Both the position numbers and the translations under genes were made by a program. Below are positions 17,286-24,744 of a DNA stretch of 64,000 bases, piece after piece. Position 1 is the first letter of the stretch, and each line of letters begins with the position of its first letter. The DNA is from Hahellaceae bacterium. GTDB taxonomy: Bacteria; Pseudomonadota; Gammaproteobacteria; Pseudomonadales; Oleiphilaceae. The notes under the pieces were generated by a model that was given only the letters and a program-made list of their open reading frames with translations, was not told where the DNA came from and did not search any database. The stretch lies in contig JADJWY010000008.1 of assembly GCA_016716085.1 (NCBI GenBank), positions 248,001 to 312,000 of the forward strand, given 5' to 3'.

Positions 17286-18731
17286 TTGGCGACATTTTTT
17301 TGGCATGACTATGAAACCTTTGGTGCCGACCCTGCGCGGGATCGCCCTGCCCAGTTTGGCGGTCTGAGAACCGACGAGGCGCTCAACCCCATCGGCGAGC
17401 CTGTCTCTTTTTATTGCCAGCCTTCGGATGACAGTTTACCGCACCCCCAGGCCTGTCTGATTACCGGTATTTCGCCCCAACATTGTCAGCGCGAGGGGGT
17501 GCCTGAACATGCGTTTGCCGCCCAGGTGCTTGAGCATCTTCAGGTTCCTGGCACCTGTGCAGTGGGTTACAACAGTATCCGCTTCGATGACGAAGTGACC
17601 CGCCATCTCCTGTACCGTAATTTTATGGATCCCTACGGGCGAGAGTGGCAGAACGGCAATTCCCGTTGGGATCTTATTGATGTGATGCGACTGGCTCATG
17701 CGCTGCGACCGGAAGGCGTGGTGTGGCCAGAAGTGGAGGGCGTAGTCAGTTTCCGCCTGGAAGCCCTGACAGCTGCCAATCACCTGAAACATGAATCCGC
17801 TCATGATGCCTTGTCGGATGTTTATGCAACTCTGGAACTGGCAAAGTTGCTGCGTGAGCACCAACCCAAGTTATTCGGCTTTGCTTACAGTCAGCGAAGC
17901 AAGCACAGCCTGAAGCCCCTGATTGATCTCCAGCAGCGAAAGCCGCTATTCCATGTATCCTCCAAAATTCCTGCAACCCAGGGGTGCTGCGCGATGGTGC
18001 TTCCGCTGGCCTGGCATCCCGTCAATCCGAATGGGGTGATCGTGTTTGATTTACGCCACGATCCGAGCGAGCTAGCCTCTCTGACTGCCGATCAGATTTG
18101 TGATCGCCTGTTTCGTTCGACCGAGGAGATTGAAAAAGATGGGCAGGCGCGTTTGCCCCTGAAAGTCGTACATTTGAATAAATGTCCGATTCTTGTGACC
18201 CCCAGTATTCTAAAGACCGTTCCCAAAGAGCGGCTGAACCGCTTTGGTCTGGACGGCGAGGTATTGAGAGCGCATCTCGCAAATGCGCGCCAGTTACCTG
18301 ACCTGACAGCCAAACTCGCCGAAGTTTTCCGTGAGCCTGACGCGCAGGAAACGCTTGATCCTGAACTGGCCCTGTATTCCGGCGGTTTCTTTTCCGATCG
18401 GGATCGACAACTCATGCAGCAGGTGCACCGTTTGTCACCAGAAGATCTGGCCAGTTTTGAGTTCAACTTTCAGGATGCGCGGTTGAGCACCTTGCTGTTC
18501 CGATACCGTGCGCGTAATTTCCCTGAAACCTTGAGCGAAGAAGAGATGGAGCAGTGGGAGTACTATCGATATCAACGCCTGACAGGCGGAGTTGACCCGG
18601 GAATACTGGGCTTTGAGGCCTTCTTTGAGGAAATTGAACGCCTGAAATGTACGGGGGGGTTAACGCCAGCGCAACAGGAAATGATGGATTCACTCAAGTA
18701 CTATGGCGAATCCATCATTCCGATGGGCTGA
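17286..18731 (+). CDS. sbcB: Exodeoxyribonuclease I
   Basis: Full-length match to E. coli ExoI in order: HDYETFGADPARDRPAQF (DEDD exonuclease motif I), GYNSIRFDDEVTRHLLYRNF, NSRWDLIDVMR, HDALSDVYAT (motif III), and the C-terminal helical region with LLFRYRARNFP. The enzyme degrades single-stranded DNA 3' to 5' in recombination and mismatch repair. The start codon is TTG at 17286, with GGAGA 6-8 bases upstream; an ATG in the right place is absent. It ends 2 bases before the convergent alcohol dehydrogenase gene. Confidence 0.95.
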   Translation: MATFFWHDYETFGADPARDRPAQFGGLRTDEALNPIGEPVSFYCQPSDDSLPHPQACLITGISPQHCQREGVPEHAFAAQVLEHLQVPGTCAVGYNSIRFDDEVTRHLLYRNFMDPYGREWQNGNSRWDLIDVMRLAHALRPEGVVWPEVEGVVSFRLEALTAANHLKHESAHDALSDVYATLELAKLLREHQPKLFGFAYSQRSKHSLKPLIDLQQRKPLFHVSSKIPATQGCCAMVLPLAWHPVNPNGVIVFDLRHDPSELASLTADQICDRLFRSTEEIEKDGQARLPLKVVHLNKCPILVTPSILKTVPKERLNRFGLDGEVLRAHLANARQLPDLTAKLAEVFREPDAQETLDPELALYSGGFFSDRDRQLMQQVHRLSPEDLASFEFNFQDARLSTLLFRYRARNFPETLSEEEMEQWEYYRYQRLTGGVDPGILGFEAFFEEIERLKCTGGLTPAQQEMMDSLKYYGESIIPMG

Positions 18732-18733
18732 TC

Positions 18734-19945
18734 TTACGCAGCCATTTGTGCGATCAGCTGCTCAGCCGTTTTTTGATCCATATAGCGCGGAACGGCGTAG
18801 GTGAAATGCGCTTCCTTCAGGGCGGCCTTGGCGATGGCAGGAATATCTTCCTGCTTCAGTTTGTCCAGACCCTCTGGAATGCCGAACTCTTTTTTCATCG
18901 CTTTGATATGGTCGATGAACTTCTGTGCCAGCTTTTCGTTGCTTTCTTTGCCCGTCTTCAAGCCGCTGGCTTCGGCCAGTTTTGCCAGACGGTCCGTAGC
19001 CGCATCCTTCGAGAACTCCAGGATATGGGGCAGGACGATGGCGTTGGCCAGACCGTGTGGCGTGTGATAATGGGCACCGAAGTTGTGTGCAATCGCGTGA
19101 ACGTAACCCACGCCAGCCTTAGTGAAGGCCAGGCCCGCATAGTAGGATGCCAATGCCATCTGCTGGCGGGCTTCCAGATTTTTGCCGTCTTTAACCGCAA
19201 TCGGCAGGTACTTCATGATTAGCTTGGTTGCGGCCAGTGCGTTGGCATCGGTCTCGGCAAAAGCGTTGGCTGAAATGAACGCTTCGACTGCATGAGTCAG
19301 CGCATCCATGCCGGTCGCAGCCGTAATGTGTGCGGGCAGGCCAGTCATCAGCTCGCCGTCGAGAGCGGCAACCAGTGGAACCACTTTGGGGTCCATCACG
19401 GGCGTCTTGGCATGGGTGACAGGATCGGAGACAACCGCTGCCAGGGTGACTTCAGAGCCGGTTCCCGCGGTTGTCGGGATAGCATATAAAGGCAGAATCG
19501 GGCGGAAAACTTTAAACATCCCCGCCAGTTTCTTGATTGACTTGTTGTTGGTTGCCCGTGCCGCAATCACTTTGGCCGCGTCAATGGAGGAGCCACCGCC
19601 TACTGCCAGAATCGCTTCACAGTGGTGTTGTTGTAATAGAGCCAGACCGCGCTCTACCTGGTCATAAGTCGGGTCCGGTTCGACACCGTCAAAAATGACG
19701 TAGTTAACCTTCAGTTCTTTCAGCTTGGCCGTGATGCGATCCAGCAGTCCGATTTTGACCAGCATGGCGTCGGTCACAATCAACACGTTCTGAGCATCCA
19801 TCTGAGCAATCGCTTCACACAGTTGCAACGATGAGCCTGGACCATTGAAAAGTGTCGGCTTGGGGAAAGGCATGTTCTTGGCGACGGTCTTGAGCACTTT
19901 CTGCATGTTCTGAAAGCCTTTGACCTGAAGTGCAAATGGGATCAT
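18734..19945 (-). CDS. Iron-containing alcohol dehydrogenase
   Basis: A 403-residue type III (iron) alcohol dehydrogenase. The nucleotide site GGGSSIDAAK is at about residues 112-121, TTAGTGSEVT follows, and the metal ligands appear in GMDALTHAVEA and in HAIAHNFGAHYHTPHG. Start at 19945 has AGGAGT nearby; a second ATG at 19906 is also possible. The gene is divergent from the acyl-ACP reductase-like gene across 216 bases. This pairing suggests it reduces a fatty aldehyde made by that protein to fatty alcohol, which the wax ester synthase could use; the substrate is inferred from context. Short-chain alcohol or 4-hydroxybutyrate-type activity is the alternative. Confidence 0.92.
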   Translation of the reverse strand: MIPFALQVKGFQNMQKVLKTVAKNMPFPKPTLFNGPGSSLQLCEAIAQMDAQNVLIVTDAMLVKIGLLDRITAKLKELKVNYVIFDGVEPDPTYDQVERGLALLQQHHCEAILAVGGGSSIDAAKVIAARATNNKSIKKLAGMFKVFRPILPLYAIPTTAGTGSEVTLAAVVSDPVTHAKTPVMDPKVVPLVAALDGELMTGLPAHITAATGMDALTHAVEAFISANAFAETDANALAATKLIMKYLPIAVKDGKNLEARQQMALASYYAGLAFTKAGVGYVHAIAHNFGAHYHTPHGLANAIVLPHILEFSKDAATDRLAKLAEASGLKTGKESNEKLAQKFIDHIKAMKKEFGIPEGLDKLKQEDIPAIAKAALKEAHFTYAVPRYMDQKTAEQLIAQMAA

Positions 19946-20111
19946 CCGTTACTCCTGTTTTCGTGAGGTTGAAGGGATGACGGAATCGAAATGACCGTCA
20001 TTCATTGTTAGAGTGTGCTCATAATAACCAAGCAGTCGCTGCGAAGCTATGCTATGTTTTCTTTTCGCAAATTTAGCATTCGGTGGGCGGTGTATTTTTC
20101 CTCTCAGGGCT

Positions 20112-20117
20112 TATAAT
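20112..20117 (+). promoter_or_regulatory. Candidate -10 box for the acyl-ACP reductase-like gene
   Basis: A perfect TATAAT lies 45 bases before the start codon. The -35 position (around 20089) reads GGTGTA, a poor match, so an activator may be needed. Upstream the divergent iron dehydrogenase promoter should also lie in the same 216-base gap. Confidence 0.4.
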
Positions 20118-20161
20118 AGTGCCCGAATTATCAGCTGGACTCTCATTGGAAAAGGATCGAC

Positions 20162-22216
20162 ATGAAGAAGATAATTAGCGTCAGCCTGGGCCCTGCGGAC
20201 CAGGACTACGAATTCAAGACGAAATTTCTGGATCAGGAATTTCTAGTCAAACGGATCGGGACCAATCAGGATGAGACCGAAGCTTGGGAACAGCTTCAAC
20301 GTCTGCAAAGCAAGTGTGATGCGATCGGTGTCGGCATGGTCAATGACACCTATGAAGTGGGCGATCACCGTTTCGTGCATCCTGAAACCAAGCGCCTCAT
20401 GAATGTGGTTACCCGCGTTCCGGCTACAACCGGTGCGCGTCTGCGTCGCCTGCTGCAGTGTGCGGCGGTGCGTTATGTACAGAAAGAACTCGGCAACTAC
20501 TTCAATAATAATAAGGTGCTGTTCCTCTCCGGTATGGCCAATTATGAAATGGCTAATGTGTTGGCAGAGTACTCGCCCAACCTACGTTTTGCTGATCCGG
20601 TGATTCAGGCGGGCATTCCCAAAATGCTGACCTCGATTTCAGCGCTGGAGCTCTACGCGCGTGGTAAACATGCCGTAGATCTGGTCAATCCGATCAAATC
20701 GATTCAGCCCAACGTCCCGACGATTCCTCAGGTGATTCGCCGTATCGTAGGCAAGGCGATGAAAGAAGCCCACGTAATCGTGGGAACGTGTTCGGAAATA
20801 CTGCGTTACGGTGATAAGAAAAGTTTGTCAGGCAAGACCCTGATTACCTCAACCGTGACCGATGAACACATGAAGTTGTTCAAAGAAGCTGAAGTGAACC
20901 TCGCTATCGACGTCACCCCACAGTTGTTCGATCAGGTCGTGGGGCTGAACGTGCTGGATGCGATGATTCTGGCCGCACTGGATATTTCCACTGACGAGCT
21001 GTCGTCTCTGGATTATCAGGACATTATCAAAGAGTTGAATATTAAACCGCGACTGCTGCACCCGACCGGCAGCTTCCGTAACATCCGCCGTTTTGCGTTC
21101 GTGATTCACCCCTTGTCGGCCGAATACATCCGTAACGTGTCACCCATTCCTAAAAAGCTGGCGGGTCCGCTGGTGATGAAGGCATTGGAAAAAACCGTCG
21201 CCTATGCACCTCCGTTTGTCTATTCCGAAGTGAAGGGCATTCGCTCACCCACGGGCGCCGAAGCAGAAGGCTGGCTGATTACGGTCGGTGGAACACCGCG
21301 TGAAATGCTGGCGCACAGCCCTGAATTTACCTATAAGCGTCTGCTGGCGGCTTCACGCATGGCCGAGAAAATGGGTGCTCAAATCATGGGCTTGGGTGCG
21401 TTCACCAAAGTGGTGGGAGATGCCGGTGTCACGGTCGCCAAGCGTTCGTCGCTGCCCATCACGACCGGTAACAGTTACAGCTCGTCTGGCGCTTTGTGGG
21501 CCGCTGCAGATGCGATGCGTCGTATGGGGCTGGTCAAGCCAACCAAGGGTAAGAAGCTGCAGGCCAAGACCATGGTCATCGGTGCCACCGGGTCCATCGG
21601 TTCAGTTTCTGCACGTTTGTTGGCCATGGCCTTCGAAGAAGTCTACATCGCAGGTCGCGATGCACGTACGTTGAACAAACTGCGTGAGTCCATGTTGAAA
21701 GATACGCCGGATGCCAAAATCGTTGTGACAACCGATCCCGATGCCCACCTGGGTGATATGGATATGGTGGTAACCTCGACGTCTGGTGCCGGCAAAAAGA
21801 TTCTGGATATTACCCGCGTCAAGCCGGGCTGCGTGATCACTGACGTTGCGCGTCCTCTCGACTTGCCGCCAAGCGAAGTTGCCAAGCGTCCTGACGTCCT
21901 GGTTATTGAGTCTGGCGAAATCGAACTGCCCGTCATTGGTGAAAAACTGCACATGCGAGACATCAAGCTGCCTCAGAACGTCGTCTTTGCCTGTATGGCC
22001 GAAACCATCGTGTTGGCCTTGGAAGGTCGCTTTGAAGTTTTCACCATCGGTCGCAACACCGAATGGGAGAAGGTCAAAGAAATCTACAAGCTGGGTCTGA
22101 AGCATGGCATGAAGCTGGCGGCAATCTCGGGTGTCAACGGTGTCTACACCGATGAAGACATTGCCCGAGTGCGCTCGCTGGCACTGGAAGCTCGCAAGAC
22201 CTGGAAAGCGTCCTGA
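20162..22216 (+). CDS. Long acyl-ACP reductase-like protein (AAR-related C-terminal half)
   Basis: 684 residues. The C-terminal half (from about residue 390) parallels the cyanobacterial long-chain acyl-ACP reductase: GLGAFTKVVGDAGVTVAKR, ITTGNSYSSSGALW, the Rossmann loop VIGATGSIGSVSARLL at about 470-486, and FACMAETIVLALEG, where Cys611 corresponds to the catalytic Cys of AAR (FACFAE). The tail IGRNTEWEKVKEIYKLGLKHGMK also matches. The N-terminal 380 residues have no counterpart in cyanobacterial AAR; they contain an alpha/beta pattern with VLFLSGMANYEM and VIVGTCSEILRYGDKK. AAR makes fatty aldehyde from acyl-ACP or acyl-CoA. The divergent iron alcohol dehydrogenase fits as the next step. 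Family placement is mine; activity is inferred. Confidence 0.75.
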   Translation: MKKIISVSLGPADQDYEFKTKFLDQEFLVKRIGTNQDETEAWEQLQRLQSKCDAIGVGMVNDTYEVGDHRFVHPETKRLMNVVTRVPATTGARLRRLLQCAAVRYVQKELGNYFNNNKVLFLSGMANYEMANVLAEYSPNLRFADPVIQAGIPKMLTSISALELYARGKHAVDLVNPIKSIQPNVPTIPQVIRRIVGKAMKEAHVIVGTCSEILRYGDKKSLSGKTLITSTVTDEHMKLFKEAEVNLAIDVTPQLFDQVVGLNVLDAMILAALDISTDELSSLDYQDIIKELNIKPRLLHPTGSFRNIRRFAFVIHPLSAEYIRNVSPIPKKLAGPLVMKALEKTVAYAPPFVYSEVKGIRSPTGAEAEGWLITVGGTPREMLAHSPEFTYKRLLAASRMAEKMGAQIMGLGAFTKVVGDAGVTVAKRSSLPITTGNSYSSSGALWAAADAMRRMGLVKPTKGKKLQAKTMVIGATGSIGSVSARLLAMAFEEVYIAGRDARTLNKLRESMLKDTPDAKIVVTTDPDAHLGDMDMVVTSTSGAGKKILDITRVKPGCVITDVARPLDLPPSEVAKRPDVLVIESGEIELPVIGEKLHMRDIKLPQNVVFACMAETIVLALEGRFEVFTIGRNTEWEKVKEIYKLGLKHGMKLAAISGVNGVYTDEDIARVRSLALEARKTWKAS

Positions 22217-22240
22217 TTCAGACGGGCCGTTCAGCCATCC

Positions 22241-22268
22241 AAAACCGCGCCTTAGAGCGCGGTTTTTC
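22241..22268 (+). terminator. Rho-independent terminator after the acyl-ACP reductase-like gene
   Basis: AAAACCGCGC and GCGCGGTTTTT form a strong GC stem with a small loop (CTTAGA) and T-run, 24 bases after the stop codon. The outer-membrane fragment that follows starts only 3 bases past it. Confidence 0.85.
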
Positions 22269-22270
22269 AT

Positions 22271-22648
22271 ATGTTGAATTATCACTTCGATAGCATCACA
22301 GCAGACAATGGTGATGCCGATTTCAGCCGCGTGCCGATCGAGGCCACGCTTTTCTATACCGGCGTCCCCCAATGGCGCTTTGGGGGCGGTGCACGCTGGG
22401 TTCAGAATCCAACGGCAAGTATTGATGTGGATCGATTTGCGACGGTTGATATTGAGTTCAAAGACACGGTCGGATCAATTTTTGAAGTAGGCTATCACCT
22501 GGCGCCACCCCTCTGGGTCAGTCTGCGCGGAGTCCTGGAAGATTATCAGGCGGAACGGTTTAGTGGGCTCCAAGGAGCAGTCCCCGCAGACCCCACCGAT
22601 AGTATTCATGGCAACCATATTGGGCTGTTTATGTCGCTGGTGTTCTGA
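22271..22648 (+). pseudogene. C-terminal fragment of an outer-membrane beta-barrel protein
   Basis: The 125-residue frame alternates hydrophobic and polar residues, as in beta strands (RFGGGARWVQNP, SIFEVGYHL, PLWVSLRGVLED), and ends in LVF, the C-terminal Phe of barrel proteins. It has no signal peptide and its ATG lies directly against the upstream terminator, so it looks like the last strands of a small porin-like barrel (Omp_b-brl type) whose N-terminal half was lost. No promoter or ribosome site is evident. The reading frame continues after its stop into the toxin remnant. Confidence 0.6.
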
Positions 22649-22651
22649 AAT

Positions 22652-22771
22652 GCCCGCCTAAAAAACGGCGCATTGGTGTTGCTGGTTATATACGCAAAAA
22701 GTGCGAGAGAAAATATTCCAGCCCACATTCTCAAACAAATTGCAGAGGAAATGGGTTATGTCGATGAATGA
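22652..22771 (+). pseudogene. C-terminal remnant of a RelE/HigB-type toxin
   Basis: Reading from about 22652 gives ARLKNGALVLLVIYAKSARENIPAH followed by ILKQIAEEMGYVDE, stop at 22769-22771 (written here in two parts). The LLVIYAKSARENIPA stretch and the short final helix are typical of the end of RelE/HigB toxins of the type that precede NadS-like antitoxins. The preceding core is absent; an in-frame TGA lies at 22646. Its stop overlaps the antitoxin start by 14 bases, as in intact toxin-antitoxin pairs. Confidence 0.65.
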
Positions 22772-23079
22772 GAAAGAGCTGCTTGAAAGAGACGAAAAGC
22801 GCGATATTGGCCAAGAGTTGCTGACTGCCATTCGGGATGTAAAGGCTGTGTACTGGTCGCTACGGAGCCAAATATGTAATTGAACCAAACGCCATTGTTG
22901 CAACTCGAGTAAGGTGTGGACTTTCTCAGTCTCAGTTTGCAAATGCATTGAATATTTCTACGCACACACTTCAGCAGTGGGAGCAAGGTAGAAGGCAGAC
23001 ATCAGGAGCTGCCGAGACCTTACTAAAAATCGTAGCACGACATCCGGAAGTCTTGAGAGAGGTTACTGGGGCTTTATAG
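22758..23079 (+). pseudogene. Frameshifted XRE-family antitoxin (NadS/HigA-like)
   Basis: From ATG 22758 the frame reads MSMNEKELLERDEKRDIGQELL then TAIRDVKA, and then goes out of frame at about 22850-22857. The rest is in the +1 frame: GRYGAKYVIEPNAIVATRV, then RCGLSQSQFANALNISTHTL and QQWEQGRRQTSGAAETLLKI, stop at 23077-23079. This is a helix-turn-helix of the HigA/NadS type. Removing a 7-base stretch GTGTACT (or one base) restores a continuous protein. Because both toxin and antitoxin are damaged, the locus is probably dead. A sequencing error could explain the antitoxin alone but not the missing toxin core. Confidence 0.7.
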
Positions 23080-23150
23080 ATCAACTGTAAATAGGAGGGG
23101 CTTTCTTAAAAAGTTCTTCCTAACGTTCGGCTTTTCGAATGGACTGCTAA

Positions 23151-23927
23151 TCGGCAATTGCCGACACTCAGACCTACTACGTCATCACCGACCATCTGGG
23201 CACACCTCAGATGGTCACCGATCAGAGTCAGGCGGTCGTCTGGAAAACTGAGCAAACGCCCTTTGGCGAAGTGACCCAAACCACCGGCACCCTGGCCCAG
23301 CCCCTACGTTTTCCGGGCCAGTATGCCGACCCTGAAACGGGCTATAGTTACAACTACTTCCGGGACTATGACCCGAGTGTTGGGCGCTATGTTCAAAGTG
23401 ATCCCATTGGGTTGCGGGGTGGGTTGAATACTTACGGGTATGTTTATCAGAATCCCCTTGGATATATAGACCCAACTGGCGAAAATGGACTTTTAATAGG
23501 CGGTGGCGGCGCACTAATTCTTGCCTGTAGGCTTAATCCCAGGGCATGTGCCGTTGGGGGAGGTGCAATTCTTTGCAGCCTCGTGCCATCGCTTTGCACC
23601 CCGCCATCGCCCACGAACCTCGATCCTGGCTCCTGCCCGACAGACGGTGGAATGTACAATGAAAGTGGTGACGGAACCAGCCAAGGCCCCGATAATCCTC
23701 CAAACATACCGGAAGACCCAACACAGGCGCCCGGAGAAGGCTGGGAGTGGAGGGGGAGAGGCATGCCAGGTAGTCGTCAGGGTGCTTGGCACAATCCAGA
23801 GACAGGCGAATCTCTGCACGATGACAGAACTCATCCTCCTGGCAGAGATCCTCACGTAACCTACACTGACGGAAATGGTAATCGCTGGGACAACTTCTTG
23901 AATGGCAACGGGTGGATACCACAATGA
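23151..23927 (+). pseudogene. Orphan Rhs tip with C-terminal toxin domain
   Basis: The open frame follows a TAA at 23148-23150 and begins inside an Rhs core: ITDHLGTPQMVTD, FGEVTQ, LRFPGQYADPETG, YNYFRDYDPSVGRYVQSDPIGL and the border NPLGYIDPTGENG. After the border come a short hydrophobic stretch with Cys residues, a Pro-rich linker, and about 60 residues rich in Gly, Trp and His (GWEWRGRGMPGSRQGAW, HPPGRDPHVTYTD, WDNFLNGNGWIPQ), probably a nuclease-type polymorphic toxin. No start codon exists before ATG 23211, and the rest of the Rhs shell is missing. It is a displaced Rhs-CT module of the kind left by recombination. The next gene overlaps it as ATGA. Confidence 0.75.
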
Positions 23928-24478
23928 TGTTATCAATTCCCCAAGGTTCTGGTCTGAGCGATCACCTGAGCAATCGGATGGCTGAAGCAGTAGCAATTGG
24001 CCTTGTAGATCAAAATCACCACAAGGATTTGACGAAGGCATTATTTTGCGTCCCGCCATATTGGAGTAAAGAAACAGCCTTGCGAGCGGATCCGAATTTA
24101 CCCATTCAAGAGACGAAAAATGTAAAAGGGTGGACCGCTAGGCAGGATCTTTTTGACGAGTGTGTCTTGTGGTTGGTTAGCCGCTATTCTGAAACCAGCT
24201 GCATTCTTGTCTGTGAAGCAGGGCTCTCAAAAGTTGGAGATAAGGTATTAGAAAACAGGCCCCATATTATCTTGAATTCAACTCCAATGCTTTGGGGGAA
24301 AATTCAGAACGGAAACCAAAAGCAATTGTCCCAAATATTGAGATGGTCAAGGGCAATTACTTTGCTCGGGGTCGTTTCTCAATGTAAATCAGAAGAGCCT
24401 CACGGCATTACTCCTGAGTTATTTATCTGCGATGTGTTTGATGGAGATTCTTTGATACTGTGCCCACTGGCGACTTAA
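23924..24478 (+). CDS. Candidate immunity protein for the orphan Rhs toxin
   Basis: 184-185 residues, starting at ATG 23924 or 23927, overlapping the toxin stop. No family recognised. It has no signal peptide or membrane segment and is relatively rich in Cys and Trp. Its base composition looks AT-richer than the flanking genes. Position directly after an Rhs-CT tip is the usual place of the cognate immunity gene; that is the only basis for the call. No ribosome site is obvious besides the overlap, so translation would depend on the toxin frame or on a cryptic site. Confidence 0.55.
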   Translation: MMLSIPQGSGLSDHLSNRMAEAVAIGLVDQNHHKDLTKALFCVPPYWSKETALRADPNLPIQETKNVKGWTARQDLFDECVLWLVSRYSETSCILVCEAGLSKVGDKVLENRPHIILNSTPMLWGKIQNGNQKQLSQILRWSRAITLLGVVSQCKSEEPHGITPELFICDVFDGDSLILCPLAT

Positions 24479-24681
24479 AATAACAAACTGGCGAATACAT
24501 GACACCTCTTGCTAAGCGAGCTTTCTTATTTGAATAAATGTTATATCGGGGTGACATGAAAGTAGTGTAACCAAACGTCCGCAAACGTCGGAAACGAGAC
24601 TCTATCGGCCTACATCCACCAAAACCAACGAAAAATCATCCAGCTGAGAAGGCTTCCTAAGCTTTCACTTTGAGAACGGCG

Positions 24682-24709
24682 TTGTTGTCCTTGTAAAACC
24701 TGCTATACC
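24682..24709 (+). promoter_or_regulatory. Candidate sigma-70 promoter for the vWA membrane protein gene
   Basis: TTGTTG at 24682-24687, a 16-base spacer and TGC-TATACC (extended -10, 24701-24709) lie 35 bases before the gene. The rest of the gap 24479-24681 holds nothing I can name. Confidence 0.4.
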
Positions 24710-24744
24710 TAATGGTATGACAACAGGTGTATGAGCGGCGGTCT

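Noticed and set aside
22271..23079. Insertion sequence or phage insertion causing the broken genes
   Set aside because: No transposase or integrase frame, terminal repeats or target duplications are visible in the interval.
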